Assembly (NCBI GenBank): GCA_001801365.1 | Contig: MGXL01000139.1 | Span: forward strand, 1,778 to 23,779 | DNA: 22,002 nucleotides | Source of the DNA: Gammaproteobacteria bacterium RBG_16_57_12 | GTDB lineage: Bacteria; Pseudomonadota; Gammaproteobacteria; RBG-16-57-12 | Direction of reading: 5' to 3' | Part shown: piece by piece, positions 8,127 through 16,474 of the stretch | Numbering within the stretch: position 1 is the stretch's first letter | Layout of the letters: each line of letters opens with the position of its first letter | Notes under the pieces: generated by a model | Told to the model about the DNA's origin: nothing | What the model saw: the letters and a program-made list of their open reading frames with translations, nothing else | Databases searched by the model: none | Made by a program: the position numbers and the translations under genes

Positions 8127-8870
8127 TCATGAATTTTCATATTCATTTATGAATTCATCGAGCAAGGTCCGTTGCTCATCGCTCAGCGTCATGGCCTTGA
8201 TCAGATCAGGGCGCCGCAACCATGTCCTTCCCAGGGCCTGTTTGAGCCGCCACCGGGCAATGGCCTGGTGATCGCCGCTCAACAGTACTTCCGGCACCTT
8301 CAGCCCCTCGATGATCTCGGGGCGGGTGTAATGGGGGCAATCCAGCAGACCTCCCATGAACGAATCCTGTTCGGCTGAATCCTGATGCCCGAGCACTCCG
8401 GGCAACAGGCGGCTGACCGTATCGATCATCACCATGGCCGCCAATTCGCCACCGCTCAACACATAGTCGCCGATGGATAACTCCAGATCGATATCCAGGG
8501 CGATGACCCGCTCGTCGATGCCTTCATAACGTCCGGCCACCATGACCAGGTGATCGAGCTGCGCCAGCTCACGGGCCAGGCCCTGATCAAAACGCCGGCC
8601 CTGGGGTGACAGATAGATCACCCGAGTGCTACCGGCAGCGGCCTCTCTGGCATTGCGGATGGCATCGCGTAGCGGCTGCACCATCATGACCATTCCCGGT
8701 CCGCCGCCATAGGGCCGGTCATCCACCGTGCGGTGCCGGTCCCGGGTATAATCGCGTGGGTTCCACAAGCCCACCTGCAACAGGCCCCGGTCTATCGCCC
8801 GGCTGATCACACCGTATTCGGTCAGGGCATCGAACATCTGCGGGAACAGTGTGACGACGTCGACCCGCAT
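8127..8870 (-). CDS. trmD: tRNA (guanine-N1-)-methyltransferase TrmD
   Basis: This 247-residue enzyme methylates G37 at N1 in tRNAs with a G at position 36, using S-adenosylmethionine, and so prevents +1 frameshifts. The SPOUT trefoil-knot motifs are present: [11 protein letters not shown] at about 87-96, GRYEGIDER at 113-121 and [11 protein letters not shown] at 132-142, with the conserved [17 protein letters not shown] downstream. The N-terminus [13 protein letters not shown] is typical. I chose the ATG at 8870, which has GGAGAG about 10 bases upstream; an in-frame TTG three codons earlier is too close to that site. It is the third gene of the rpsP operon. Confidence 0.97.
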   Translation of the reverse strand: MRVDVVTLFPQMFDALTEYGVISRAIDRGLLQVGLWNPRDYTRDRHRTVDDRPYGGGPGMVMMVQPLRDAIRNAREAAAGSTRVIYLSPQGRRFDQGLARELAQLDHLVMVAGRYEGIDERVIALDIDLELSIGDYVLSGGELAAMVMIDTVSRLLPGVLGHQDSAEQDSFMGGLLDCPHYTRPEIIEGLKVPEVLLSGDHQAIARWRLKQALGRTWLRRPDLIKAMTLSDEQRTLLDEFINEYENS

Positions 8871-8916
8871 GTCTTTCAATCTCTCCGATTCGGCCGACTG
8901 CGCCGGCTCAGTATCG

Positions 8917-9465
8917 TTATTCGTCTTCCTGCCAGTCCACCCGCATTATCTTCTGCTTCAGATCGACCGTCTGCACGATCACATCCTTCACATAGGGGAT
9001 CAAACGCTCCTGATCCCCCTTGACCACCAGGACATCGTTGGCCCCGGTTTCCAACAGATCGGCCACCTTGCCCAGCGAGCGGCCCTCCTGATTGATGACC
9101 TCCAGACCGATCAGGTCGATCCAGTAATATTCACCTTCACCCGCCGGCGGTAACTGACTCCGCTCGATGGCAATGTCCACCCCGGTCAGGGTGGCGGCAG
9201 TGTCCCGGTCATCATAACCTTCGATCCGTGCGATAATGCCCTTGCCATGGGCCTTACCCTGGTGCAGCTTCACAGCCCGCCATTGCCCCCTGATGCACAG
9301 CAGCCAGGGATTGTAATTCAGGATATTGTCGCGTGGTTGCGTATAGGAAAATATCTTTACCCAACCCTGCACGCCATACAGGCCGGTAATCCGGCCCACC
9401 GTGATCAGGTCGTGTTGTGCCTCAGTCATGGCTGAACCGGATACGGCCACCTTTGACAGAGGCAT
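8917..9465 (-). CDS. rimM: Ribosome maturation factor RimM
   Basis: A 182-residue 16S processing factor that binds ribosomal protein S19 during maturation of the 30S head. The N-terminal beta-barrel carries [22 protein letters not shown], and the C-terminal PRC-barrel has [31 protein letters not shown] and [15 protein letters not shown]. The start used is 7 bases after the rpsP stop, with GAGG just upstream; the Met at 9429 ([14 protein letters not shown]) is a plausible shorter start that matches the family better. It is the second gene of the operon and is probably translationally coupled to rpsP. Confidence 0.96.
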   Translation of the reverse strand: MPLSKVAVSGSAMTEAQHDLITVGRITGLYGVQGWVKIFSYTQPRDNILNYNPWLLCIRGQWRAVKLHQGKAHGKGIIARIEGYDDRDTAATLTGVDIAIERSQLPPAGEGEYYWIDLIGLEVINQEGRSLGKVADLLETGANDVLVVKGDQERLIPYVKDVIVQTVDLKQKIMRVDWQEDE

Positions 9466-9471
9466 GATCCC

Positions 9472-9708
9472 TCAGGCCGCTTCGATCAACTTGGCGACAC
9501 GTTCAGACGGCTGAGCGCCCTGTGATATCCAGTACTGAATCCTGTCCTTGTCAAGGCGCAGCTTTTCTTCATTGCCGGTGGCCACCGGATTAAAAAAGCC
9601 GACCCGCTCAATGAACCGGCCGTCACGCGCATTGCGCGAATCGGTGACGACGATGTTATAGAAAGGACGCTTCTTGGCGCCGCCTCTAGCCATACGAATA
9701 GTGACCAT
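9472..9708 (-). CDS. rpsP: 30S ribosomal protein S16 (bS16)
   Basis: A 78-residue S16, with the typical N-terminus [41 protein letters not shown]. It assists folding of the 16S 5' domain. The Shine-Dalgarno AGAGGA is 6 bases before the ATG. It is the first gene of rpsP-rimM-trmD-rplS, downstream of a predicted sigma70 promoter, and its start is overlapped by a short upstream ORF in another frame. Confidence 0.98.
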   Translation of the reverse strand: MVTIRMARGGAKKRPFYNIVVTDSRNARDGRFIERVGFFNPVATGNEEKLRLDKDRIQYWISQGAQPSERVAKLIEAA

Positions 9709-9736
9709 GGAATATCCTCTTCAATAAAACAAACAT
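9686..9736 (-). CDS. Possible 16-codon leader ORF overlapping rpsP start
   Basis: Within the predicted rpsP leader, an ATG preceded by GGGAGG at about 6-base spacing opens a frame encoding [16 protein letters not shown], then TAG. It covers the rpsP Shine-Dalgarno and start codon and ends 23 bases inside rpsP, out of frame. If translated, it could compete with or couple to rpsP initiation. It is a weak candidate because chance ORFs of this length are common; the good ribosome-binding site is the only positive evidence. Confidence 0.3.
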   Translation of the reverse strand: MFVLLKRIFHGHYSYG

Positions 9737-9771
9737 GCCCCACCTCCCGGCAGGGCAATCGGATGCCGCGC

Positions 9772-9800
9772 ATTTTAAGATATTTTGGAAAAAAGTGAAA
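9772..9800 (-). promoter_or_regulatory. Predicted sigma70 promoter of the rpsP operon
   Basis: On the minus strand, a -35 box TTTCAC (9795-9800) is separated by exactly 17 bp from a -10 box TAAAAT (9772-9777). The expected transcript start near 9765 leaves a leader of about 57 bases before rpsP. The site lies in the short ffh-rpsP gap. Confidence 0.6.
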
Positions 9801-9836
9801 GGTTTAGCGTATTCAATCCGGATGGATGAGCAGAAG

Positions 9837-11198
9837 TCAAAAAGGCATGCCGCCGGGAAACCCGCCCTTCATGCCCCGCATCAGCTTCATGAGTCCGCCC
9901 TTGGAGGAAACCTTTTTCATCATTTTCTGCATCTGGGCGAACTGCTTGAGCAGGCGGTTGACGTCCTGCACCTGGGTACCGGAACCCGCGGCGATACGGC
10001 GCTTGCGTGATCCGTTGATGGTATCCGGGAAGTGGCGCTCCCGGGGCGTCATGGACAGGATAATGGCCTCCAGGCGGCGTAAATCCTTGTCATTGACCTG
10101 AGACTTGACGTTCTGTGGCAGATTCGCAATCCCCGGCAATTTGTCCATCAGCGCCCCCAGCCCACCCATTTTCTGCATCTGCAACAACTGGTTGCGGAAA
10201 TCCTCCAGGTCGAAGCCTTTACCCTTCTTGAGCTTGGCCGCCAGCTTCTGGGCCTCCTGAACGTCGATCTTCTGCTCGGCCTGTTCAATCAGGCTCAGCA
10301 CATCCCCCATGCCGAGGATGCGCGAGGCCACCCGGTCGGGATGGAATGGCTCCAGCGCCGCCGTGGTCTCGCCGACCCCCATAAACTTGATGGGTTTGCC
10401 GGTGATCTGCCGCACCGACAGGGCGGCTCCTCCGCGGGCATCACCATCGGCCTTGGTCAGGATTACCCCGGTCAGAGGCAAGGCCTCGTTGAAGGCCTTG
10501 GCGGTATTGGCCGCATCCTGGCCCGTCATGCTGTCGACCACAAACAGCGTTTCGATGGGGGTGAGCGCCTGGTGCAGCCGCCTGATCTCATCCATCATTT
10601 CATTATCGATATGCAGACGGCCCGCCGTGTCGATAATGACCACATCGCTGCTCATGATGCGGGCCTGCTGTACCGCCCCCTGGGCGATTACCACCGGATC
10701 CTGATCCGTCCGGCTGGGGAAAAAATCCACCCCGATGCTGGCCGCCAGGGATTCGAGCTGGGCGATGGCGGCGGGACGGTAGATGTCGGCACTGGCCACC
10801 AGGACCGATTTTTTCTCCCGTTCCTTGAGGAATCGGGCCAGCTTGGCCACGGTGGTGGTCTTGCCCGAGCCCTGCAGGCCCGCCATCAGGATCACCGCCG
10901 GGGGGCGGGTGCTCAGATTCAGCCCTTCACAGGACTCGCCCATCAGGCGGATCAGTTCCTCCTTGACGACCTTGATCAGCGCCTGTCCGGGGGTCAGGCT
11001 TTGCAGCACCTCGGCGCCGATGGCGCGGGCACGCACCTGCTCAATGAATTCACGCACGACCGGCAGTGCGACATCGGCCTCGAGCAGGGCCATGCGCACC
11101 TCGCGCAGGGAATCCTTGATATTGTCTTCGGTAAGGCGCCCCTGGCCACGCAAATCACGCAGAGTACGACCAAGGCGTTCAGTCAGACTGTCAAACAT
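9837..11198 (-). CDS. ffh: Signal recognition particle protein Ffh (SRP54)
   Basis: A 453-residue SRP GTPase that binds 4.5S RNA and signal sequences of nascent membrane proteins and delivers them to FtsY. The N domain covers about residues 1-95. The G domain has GLQGSGKTT at 107-115, ADIYRPAAIAQL, IIDTAGRL near 190 and LTKADGDARGG near 247. The Met-rich M domain at the C-terminus ends in GLMKLMRGMKGGFPGGMPF, with the RNA-binding SRKRRIAAGSGTQVQDVNRLL. There is no clear Shine-Dalgarno at the ATG. It lies 36 bp after the phosphodiesterase-like gene and may use an internal promoter with a TATAAT box at 11234-11239. Confidence 0.98.
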   Translation of the reverse strand: MFDSLTERLGRTLRDLRGQGRLTEDNIKDSLREVRMALLEADVALPVVREFIEQVRARAIGAEVLQSLTPGQALIKVVKEELIRLMGESCEGLNLSTRPPAVILMAGLQGSGKTTTVAKLARFLKEREKKSVLVASADIYRPAAIAQLESLAASIGVDFFPSRTDQDPVVIAQGAVQQARIMSSDVVIIDTAGRLHIDNEMMDEIRRLHQALTPIETLFVVDSMTGQDAANTAKAFNEALPLTGVILTKADGDARGGAALSVRQITGKPIKFMGVGETTAALEPFHPDRVASRILGMGDVLSLIEQAEQKIDVQEAQKLAAKLKKGKGFDLEDFRNQLLQMQKMGGLGALMDKLPGIANLPQNVKSQVNDKDLRRLEAIILSMTPRERHFPDTINGSRKRRIAAGSGTQVQDVNRLLKQFAQMQKMMKKVSSKGGLMKLMRGMKGGFPGGMPF

Positions 11199-11233
11199 GG
11201 CAGATAACCACTATAGGAAAAAAATGCTGGGCT

Positions 11234-11239
11234 ATTATA
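11234..11239 (-). promoter_or_regulatory. Possible -10 box (TATAAT) for ffh
   Basis: A perfect minus-strand TATAAT overlaps the stop codon of the upstream gene, about 36 bp before ffh. The -35 region is poor (a TCACCG-like hexamer at 18 bp), and it coincides with the palindrome at 11249-11265. Confidence 0.4.
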
Positions 11240-12011
11240 ACGTGAAAATCTCACCGCCGGTGAGACATTGTACGGGCACATGGATGGATAGCTTTTGCAA
11301 GGCCGTCTTGACCTGTTCGCAGATTACACATTCCTGACCGGGTTTGGCATGGGTGATATAGACATCCGGCCGGTGTTTTAACTTGGCTATGTCATCGGTG
11401 AGCAGTGAGGGACAATAATGATAGGCCTTTTTGGACAGCTCCAGATCGTCATCAGTGAAGGCGCATTCCACAATCAGGAGATCCAGGCGATCCCGCGCAT
11501 TAAGCCCCTGCCAGAAACAGTCGTTGGACGTGGTATCGCCACTGAAGGCGAATACCCCCTGCGGCCCTTCCACCCGGTAGCCCACCCCGGGCACCACATG
11601 ATTGACCGGAATCATCTCGATGGTGCGGCCGTCCAGGGTGATTTTTTCGCCGGGGCGCATGGGTTCAAATTTGATGACGGGGTGATCGGTACTCGGCAAT
11701 TTGCTGAAATCAGGCCAGATGATCCAGTTGAAGATATGTTTGCGTAATGCCTCGATGGATTCCGGCAGGGCATGAATAATGATGGGCTCCTTGATGCGGT
11801 CGAATATGCTGTCAATCAATAATGGCAGGAAAGAGATGTGGTCCATGTGGGTGTGGGTAAGAAAGATATGCCGCAGCGCCGCCATTTCCTCCAGGGTCAG
11901 ATCCCCTACTCCGGTGCCCGAGTCGATGATGATGTCGTGATCCAGTTGCAGGCAAGTCGAGCGCAACGGTCCACCGACTCCTCCACTACACCCCAATATC
12001 TTTAACCGCAT
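11235..12011 (-). CDS. Metallo-beta-lactamase-fold protein, class II cAMP phosphodiesterase-like
   Basis: A 258-residue metallo-hydrolase. The N-terminus MRLKILGCSGGVGG and motif THTHMDH (metal ligands H53, H55, D57, H58), then H138, D159 (FSGDT) and H221 (ITHAKPG), give a full set of two-metal ligands. The sequence around HTHMDHISFLPLLIDS resembles the class II cyclic-nucleotide phosphodiesterase signature but is not exact, and an RNase Z-like or other hydrolase role is possible. The protein is cytoplasmic, with no signal peptide. It is the first leftward gene after a divergent 220-bp AT-rich gap and is followed by ffh. In that gap I saw only weak inverted repeats (for example CATCAG/CTGATG at 12155-12175) and no convincing promoter. 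Confidence 0.75.
   Translation of the reverse strand: MRLKILGCSGGVGGPLRSTCLQLDHDIIIDSGTGVGDLTLEEMAALRHIFLTHTHMDHISFLPLLIDSIFDRIKEPIIIHALPESIEALRKHIFNWIIWPDFSKLPSTDHPVIKFEPMRPGEKITLDGRTIEMIPVNHVVPGVGYRVEGPQGVFAFSGDTTSNDCFWQGLNARDRLDLLIVECAFTDDDLELSKKAYHYCPSLLTDDIAKLKHRPDVYITHAKPGQECVICEQVKTALQKLSIHVPVQCLTGGEIFTL
11249..11265. promoter_or_regulatory. 17-bp palindrome over the presumed ffh -35 region
   Basis: TCTCACCG-C-CGGTGAGA is a perfect 8-bp inverted repeat around one central base. It is in the last codons of the upstream gene and directly upstream of the TATAAT at 11234-11239, where a bound protein would cover the -35 site. It could instead act as an RNA hairpin, or simply reflect coding sequence. 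Confidence 0.35.
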
Positions 12012-12231
12012 AGGCCCGCCGCGCGTTTTCCTGGTATTTTTATCGTGATATTAGTCTATTTTTATACTTATTTAGTAAATACTTCATAATATTCGCATAT
12101 TTTCGGCAACAGTTCCAAAAAATTGACGCTGCAGGATATTTTATTAGTGAATATCATCAGGGCTCTTCTCTGATGTGGACACTTATGTCATCATGCCTGC
12201 TATCGAATGAACCCTATTCCGTGAACAAATC

Positions 12232-13044
12232 ATGTTAAGCGTCATCGCCATAACCCTGTATCTGGCCTGTACAGTCCTGCTGCTTTATCGACTGGTTAAC
12301 CGCGACAGTAACAATCCCGCTCCCTTCTATGCCGGCAAGCCGTTCATTTTGACCCTTGGCCTGATCGCAGTGGCGCTGCACACCCTGACGCTCACCCACA
12401 CCCTGTACACGCCAAATGGCCTGAACCTCAGCATTACGTCGGTCATGTCATTGACTACCTGGCTGATTACGGCCCTGCTGTTGCTGGTCGCTGTCACCAC
12501 GCCGGTGGAAATGCTCGGCATCATCATCCTGCCGAGCACCGCGCTGGCGCTGGGCATCGACAGTTATTTTCCTTCCGGCCCCATGATCCTGAACCAGATC
12601 GACCGCGGACTGGAAACACATATCCTGATATCCATCATTGCCTACAGCGTGCTGAGCATCGCCGCCATACAGGCGATTTTACTGGCCATTCAGGATCATC
12701 ATTTACGTCATAAACAACCGGGTGGTTTCATACGGTCGCTCCCGCCCCTGCAAACCATGGAAACTCTGCTGTTCAGGGCGATCACTCTGGGCTTTATCCT
12801 GGACAGCATTGCCCTGCTGACCGGCGCGCTGTTTCTCGAGGATATCTTTGCCCAGCACCTGGTGCACAAGACTGTGCTGTCGATTGTTGCCTGGCTGGTA
12901 TTTGCTACACTGTTGTGGGGCAGGCATTTCCACGGCTGGCGCGGCCAGACCGCCATCCGCTGGACCCTGAGCGGTTTTGTGTTGCTGTTTTTGGCTTATT
13001 TTGGCAGCAAATTTGTCCTCGAGGTTCTGATTCAGAAACAATAG
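12232..13044 (+). CDS. ypjD: YpjD/CcsA-type cytochrome c assembly membrane protein
   Basis: A 270-residue integral membrane protein with about eight hydrophobic segments. It has the family features of the CcsA/CcmC/YpjD group: a conserved His in the second segment (ALHTLTLTH), the central LETHILISIIAYSVLSIAA helix, and the C-terminal VHKTVLSIVAWLVFATLLWGRHFHGWRG with its GWRG signature. Related proteins bind or move haem across the inner membrane; the exact role of YpjD itself is not settled. It lies divergent to the phosphodiesterase-like gene and upstream of a CorB-type gene, the same ffh-ypjD-corB neighbourhood found in many gammaproteobacteria. The ribosome-binding site before the ATG is weak. 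Confidence 0.88.
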   Translation: MLSVIAITLYLACTVLLLYRLVNRDSNNPAPFYAGKPFILTLGLIAVALHTLTLTHTLYTPNGLNLSITSVMSLTTWLITALLLLVAVTTPVEMLGIIILPSTALALGIDSYFPSGPMILNQIDRGLETHILISIIAYSVLSIAAIQAILLAIQDHHLRHKQPGGFIRSLPPLQTMETLLFRAITLGFILDSIALLTGALFLEDIFAQHLVHKTVLSIVAWLVFATLLWGRHFHGWRGQTAIRWTLSGFVLLFLAYFGSKFVLEVLIQKQ

Positions 13045-13050
13045 CAGTAC

Positions 13051-13069
13051 CAGAACCACCCCGGTTCTG
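13051..13069. other. Short hairpin between ypjD and corB-like gene
   Basis: CAGAACC-ACCCC-GGTTCTG is a perfect 7-bp stem with a 5-base loop, 6 bp after the ypjD stop. No T-run follows, so it is not a standard terminator; it may be an mRNA processing or stability element. Confidence 0.35.
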
Positions 13070-13135
13070 CCAGTAGTCCGCATGTTTTCACGTTGAAACA
13101 GATCCATTGTCAGGTAACAAAAGGAACCATCATCC

Positions 13136-14431
13136 TTGGACGACATCCCCATAAGCGCGCTTGTCGGGGCGCTGATTTTTCTGCTCATTATCGCAGCATT
13201 CTTTTCCGCCTCTGAAACGGGTTTGCTGTCTCTCAACCGATATCGGTTGAAACATCTGGTCAAGTCCAAACACCGTGGCGCCGTGCGGGCCTATTTATTG
13301 CTGAGGCATCCTGAAAGGTTGATCGGCCTGATCCTGCTGGGCAACAATTTCGCCAATAACCTGGCCGTGGCTGTCACCACCATCATTGCCATCAAGCTCT
13401 GGGGAGAGCCGGGCATCTGGTTCGCCACCACAGTACTGACCCTCGTGAGCCTGATCCTGGTCGATGTCGCCCCCAAAACCATCGCCGCAATCCGTCCGGA
13501 ACGGATTGCCTTCCCGGCCAGTTATGTGCTGCAGCCTCTCCTGAAGCTGGCCTACCCGATCGTCTGGCTGGTCAGCATCCTCACCAATGGCCTGCTGAGG
13601 CTGTTTGGCTTCAGACCTGCCAACCGGGACCAGCATAACCTGACCCGCGAGGAATTGCGCACGGTAGTCAATGAGGCCAGTGCCATCATCCCGCAGCGCC
13701 ACCAGGAGATGTTATTGAGCATTCTGGATCTGGAGCAGGTCACTGTCGAAGACATCATGATTCCCCGTAACGAAATCGATGGCATCGATCTCGATGAGGA
13801 TGTGGACAGTATCGTCCGCCAGCTGTCCGCCAGCCAACATACCCGCCTGCCCGTTTATCATGGCGATATCGATAATATCGTGGGCATACTGCACGTCAAA
13901 AACGCGCTCTATCTCAAATTGCTTGATAACCTCAGCAAGGAATCCTTGCAGCAGATCATTCGTGAGGTCTATTTCGTACCGGAAGGCACACCGCTGCATA
14001 CCCAACTGATCAATTTTCAGCAGCAGAAACGCCGCATCGCCATGGTGGTGGACGAATACGGTGAAATCAAGGGTCTGGTAACCCTGGAAGATATCCTGGA
14101 GGAGATCGTCGGTGAATTCACCACCACACCGGCCGGCGCCAAGGGTATTCATCGGCAGGAGGACGGCAGTTATCTGATCGATGGCACCATCAATATCCGC
14201 ACCCTGAACCGGCTCATGGGCTGGCCGCTGCCGACTGACGGCCCGAAGACCCTGAGCGGTCTGATTATCGAACGACTGGAGGCGATTCCCGAACCGGGCA
14301 CCAGCCTGTTGATCGCCGAACATCCTGTTGAAATCATCCAGGTGAAAGACAATACCATCAAGACCGCCTGTATCTATCCGCGCCTGCCGCAGCCGCCTCG
14401 CCCGGATGAGGCCATCGATATCGACTACTGA
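13136..14431 (+). CDS. CorB/CorC-family CBS-domain membrane transporter
   Basis: A 431-residue protein matching the length and layout of E. coli YfjD (CorB). Residues 1-180 form a DUF21/CNNM membrane domain (SASETGLLSLNRYRLKHLV, LILLGNNFANNLAVAV, LILVDVAPKTIA). About 195-325 is a CBS pair with VEDIMIPRNEIDGID, HTRLPVYHGDIDNIVGIL and IAMVVDEYGEIKGLVTLEDILEEIVGEF. The C-terminus is a CorC/HlyC transporter-associated domain (DGTINIRTLNRLMGWPLPTDGPKTLSGLI). Members are linked to Mg2+/Co2+ efflux. The start is a TTG preceded by AAGGA at 7-base spacing. Confidence 0.92.
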   Translation: MDDIPISALVGALIFLLIIAAFFSASETGLLSLNRYRLKHLVKSKHRGAVRAYLLLRHPERLIGLILLGNNFANNLAVAVTTIIAIKLWGEPGIWFATTVLTLVSLILVDVAPKTIAAIRPERIAFPASYVLQPLLKLAYPIVWLVSILTNGLLRLFGFRPANRDQHNLTREELRTVVNEASAIIPQRHQEMLLSILDLEQVTVEDIMIPRNEIDGIDLDEDVDSIVRQLSASQHTRLPVYHGDIDNIVGILHVKNALYLKLLDNLSKESLQQIIREVYFVPEGTPLHTQLINFQQQKRRIAMVVDEYGEIKGLVTLEDILEEIVGEFTTTPAGAKGIHRQEDGSYLIDGTINIRTLNRLMGWPLPTDGPKTLSGLIIERLEAIPEPGTSLLIAEHPVEIIQVKDNTIKTACIYPRLPQPPRPDEAIDIDY

Positions 14432-14447
14432 TTCGCGCGGATATCCC

Positions 14448-15494
14448 ATGCACACGAAACAAACGTACACCCTGCCGCCGGAATGGGCGGATCAAAGCGG
14501 AGTCATGCTGACCTGGCCCCATGAGCACGGCGACTGGCAACCGATACTTGAATACGTCGAGCCCTGCTTTGTGGAAATTGCCCGGCAAATCACCTTGCGG
14601 GAAAAGGTACTCATCACCTGTTACGACGCCCATCATCAGCGTCATGTGCACGGCTTACTTGCCGCGGTACAGATCGATCCTGCCCGGGTGCGCTCATTCT
14701 GTTTTCCATCCAATGACACCTGGGCGCGCGATCACGGCCCGATCACGGTCGTGCATGATCACCAGCCCCGCCTGCTGGATTTCACCTTCAATGGCTGGGG
14801 AGGGAAATACCCCGCCGCGCTGGATAATCAACTGACCCGGCGCCTGCATCAAGCCCGTGGCTTTGCCGGCACCGCCCTGGAAACCATTGATATGGTGCTG
14901 GAGGGCGGCGCTATCGAAGTGGATGGCCGGGGCGGCCTGCTGACCACGCGCCGCTGTCTGCTGGCGCCGACCCGCAATCCCTCCATGAGCCAGACCGATA
15001 TCGAACATCGGCTTACCGCGTTGCTGGGTGTGCAGCGCATCCTGTGGCTGGATCATGGCTACCTGTCCGGCGATGATACCGACAGTCATATCGATACCCT
15101 GGCGCGGTTTTGCAGCCCGGACACCATCGCCTATGTGCAATGCGATCGGCCGGAGGATGAACACTACGGCGAATTGCAGGCCATGGAAGAGGAACTCAGG
15201 GCCTTGCGTACCTCGACAGGCAATCCCTATCGTCTGGTGGCGCTGCCCTGGCCGCAGGCGAAATACAACCACGAGGGAAAACGCCTGCCTGCCACCTATG
15301 CCAACTTTCTGATCATCAACGGCGCCGTGCTGGTACCCACCTATGAAGATCCCGCCGACACCATCGCCTTGAATCGGCTACAGGACTGTTTTCCAGACCG
15401 CGAAATCATCGGCATCCCCTGTCTGGCGCTGATACACCAGTTCGGCAGCCTGCATTGCGTCACCATGCAATTACCCACGGGTGTTTTGTTGTAA
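14448..15494 (+). CDS. aguA: Agmatine deiminase (peptidylarginine deiminase family)
   Basis: A 348-residue guanidino-group-modifying enzyme that hydrolyses agmatine to N-carbamoylputrescine and ammonia. Family motifs are LTWPHEHGDW at the N-terminus, NDTWARDHGPITV, VLEGGAIEVDGRGGLL, SHIDTLARF and the nucleophile Cys337 in GSLHCVTMQLP. An earlier in-frame Met at 14406 would overlap the upstream gene, so the Met of MHTKQTYTLPPEW was taken. aguB, encoding the next enzyme of the pathway, follows 71 bp later. The stop codon sits inside a perfect palindrome (15486-15502). Confidence 0.93.
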   Translation: MHTKQTYTLPPEWADQSGVMLTWPHEHGDWQPILEYVEPCFVEIARQITLREKVLITCYDAHHQRHVHGLLAAVQIDPARVRSFCFPSNDTWARDHGPITVVHDHQPRLLDFTFNGWGGKYPAALDNQLTRRLHQARGFAGTALETIDMVLEGGAIEVDGRGGLLTTRRCLLAPTRNPSMSQTDIEHRLTALLGVQRILWLDHGYLSGDDTDSHIDTLARFCSPDTIAYVQCDRPEDEHYGELQAMEEELRALRTSTGNPYRLVALPWPQAKYNHEGKRLPATYANFLIINGAVLVPTYEDPADTIALNRLQDCFPDREIIGIPCLALIHQFGSLHCVTMQLPTGVLL

Positions 15495-15502
15495 CACAAC
15501 AA
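15486..15502. other. Palindrome TTGTTGT-AAC-ACAACAA at the aguA stop
   Basis: A perfect 7-bp inverted repeat around a 3-base centre includes the aguA TAA. It could be an operator or a small RNA hairpin ahead of aguB. The other 60 bases of the aguA-aguB gap contain a TATACT hexamer (15530-15535) without a good -35 partner. Confidence 0.35.
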
Positions 15503-15565
15503 TGCTCACAGCAGGCACAGCTGTTCGGCTATACTGATGTTTTAATCGAACTGTTGCACTTTGCC

Positions 15566-16456
15566 ATGTCCAGAAAAATAACCATCAGCACCATTCAGCA
15601 ACACTGCACGCAGGATCGCGATGCCAATCTGGCGCTGACCCTGCAAGGCATCCGTCAGGCCCACGAACGCGGCGCCCAGCTGGTGCTGCTTCAGGAGCTG
15701 CACACCAGCTTGTATTTCTGCCAACGCGAAGATGTCCGGCAGTTTGATCTGGCCGAAACCATACCCGGCCCCTCCACCAGAACCCTGGGCGATCTCGCCG
15801 CGCAGCTGGGCATCGTGATCGTCGCCTCCCTGTTTGAACGGCGTGCCCCGGGTTTGTATCACAATACCGCCGTGGTGCTGGATCGTGACGGATCTATCGC
15901 CGGGCAATATCGCAAGATGCATATACCGGACGATCCCGGCTATTATGAAAAATTTTATTTCACTCCCGGGGACCTCGGCTTCACGCCGATCCAGACATCG
16001 GTGGGAAAACTCGGGGTGCTGGTCTGCTGGGATCAATGGTATCCCGAGGCGGCCCGTCTGATGGCCCTGGCCGGCGCCGATCTCCTGCTCTACCCCACCG
16101 CCATCGGCTGGGGCAGAAACGATTCCGCCGACGAGCAGACCCGCCAGCGCGACGCCTGGATGATCAGCCAGCGGGCACATGCCGTGGCCAATGGCCTGCC
16201 GGTGGTGGTCTGCAACCGCACGGGATTCGAGGAAGATCTCTCCGGACATTCTTCCGGCATCGAGTTCTGGGGGACCAGTTTTATTGCCGGGCCGCAGGGT
16301 GAAATACTGGCCAAGGCACCGGCCGATCAGGCCGAGATTCTCACGGTCGACATCGATCTGAAACGCAGTGAACAGGTGCGGCGTATCTGGCCCTACCTGC
16401 GCGATCGCCGCATCGACAGTTACCAGGGACTGCTGCAACGTTATCTTGACTCATAA
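15566..16456 (+). CDS. aguB: N-carbamoylputrescine amidase
   Basis: A 296-residue nitrilase-superfamily enzyme that converts N-carbamoylputrescine to putrescine, CO2 and ammonia. The Glu-Lys-Cys triad is visible: E44 (LLQELHTS), K117 (QYRKMHIPDDPGYYEKFYF) and C154 (VLVCWDQWYPEAARL). The segment EFWGTSFIAGPQGEIL and the YEKFYFTPGD loop are characteristic of AguB rather than other amidases. The frame is open back to 15455, but homology begins at MSRKITISTIQQ, so that start was chosen. It works directly after AguA and is followed by the DAHP-synthase-like gene 18 bp later, suggesting one transcript. Confidence 0.95.
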   Translation: MSRKITISTIQQHCTQDRDANLALTLQGIRQAHERGAQLVLLQELHTSLYFCQREDVRQFDLAETIPGPSTRTLGDLAAQLGIVIVASLFERRAPGLYHNTAVVLDRDGSIAGQYRKMHIPDDPGYYEKFYFTPGDLGFTPIQTSVGKLGVLVCWDQWYPEAARLMALAGADLLLYPTAIGWGRNDSADEQTRQRDAWMISQRAHAVANGLPVVVCNRTGFEEDLSGHSSGIEFWGTSFIAGPQGEILAKAPADQAEILTVDIDLKRSEQVRRIWPYLRDRRIDSYQGLLQRYLDS

Positions 16457-16474
16457 CCAGTCACAGGAATCGCC

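Noticed and set aside
10341..11207. A 288-codon open frame antisense to ffh
   Set aside because: It is a shadow of the highly conserved ffh gene, low in complexity and with no domain features.
12121..12150. Promoter for ypjD starting at TTGACG
   Set aside because: The -35-like hexamer has no acceptable -10 box at 15-19 bp, so the evidence is too weak.
15542..16438. A 298-codon open frame antisense to aguB
   Set aside because: It mirrors the codon pattern of aguB, which has a complete catalytic triad; the antisense product resembles nothing.
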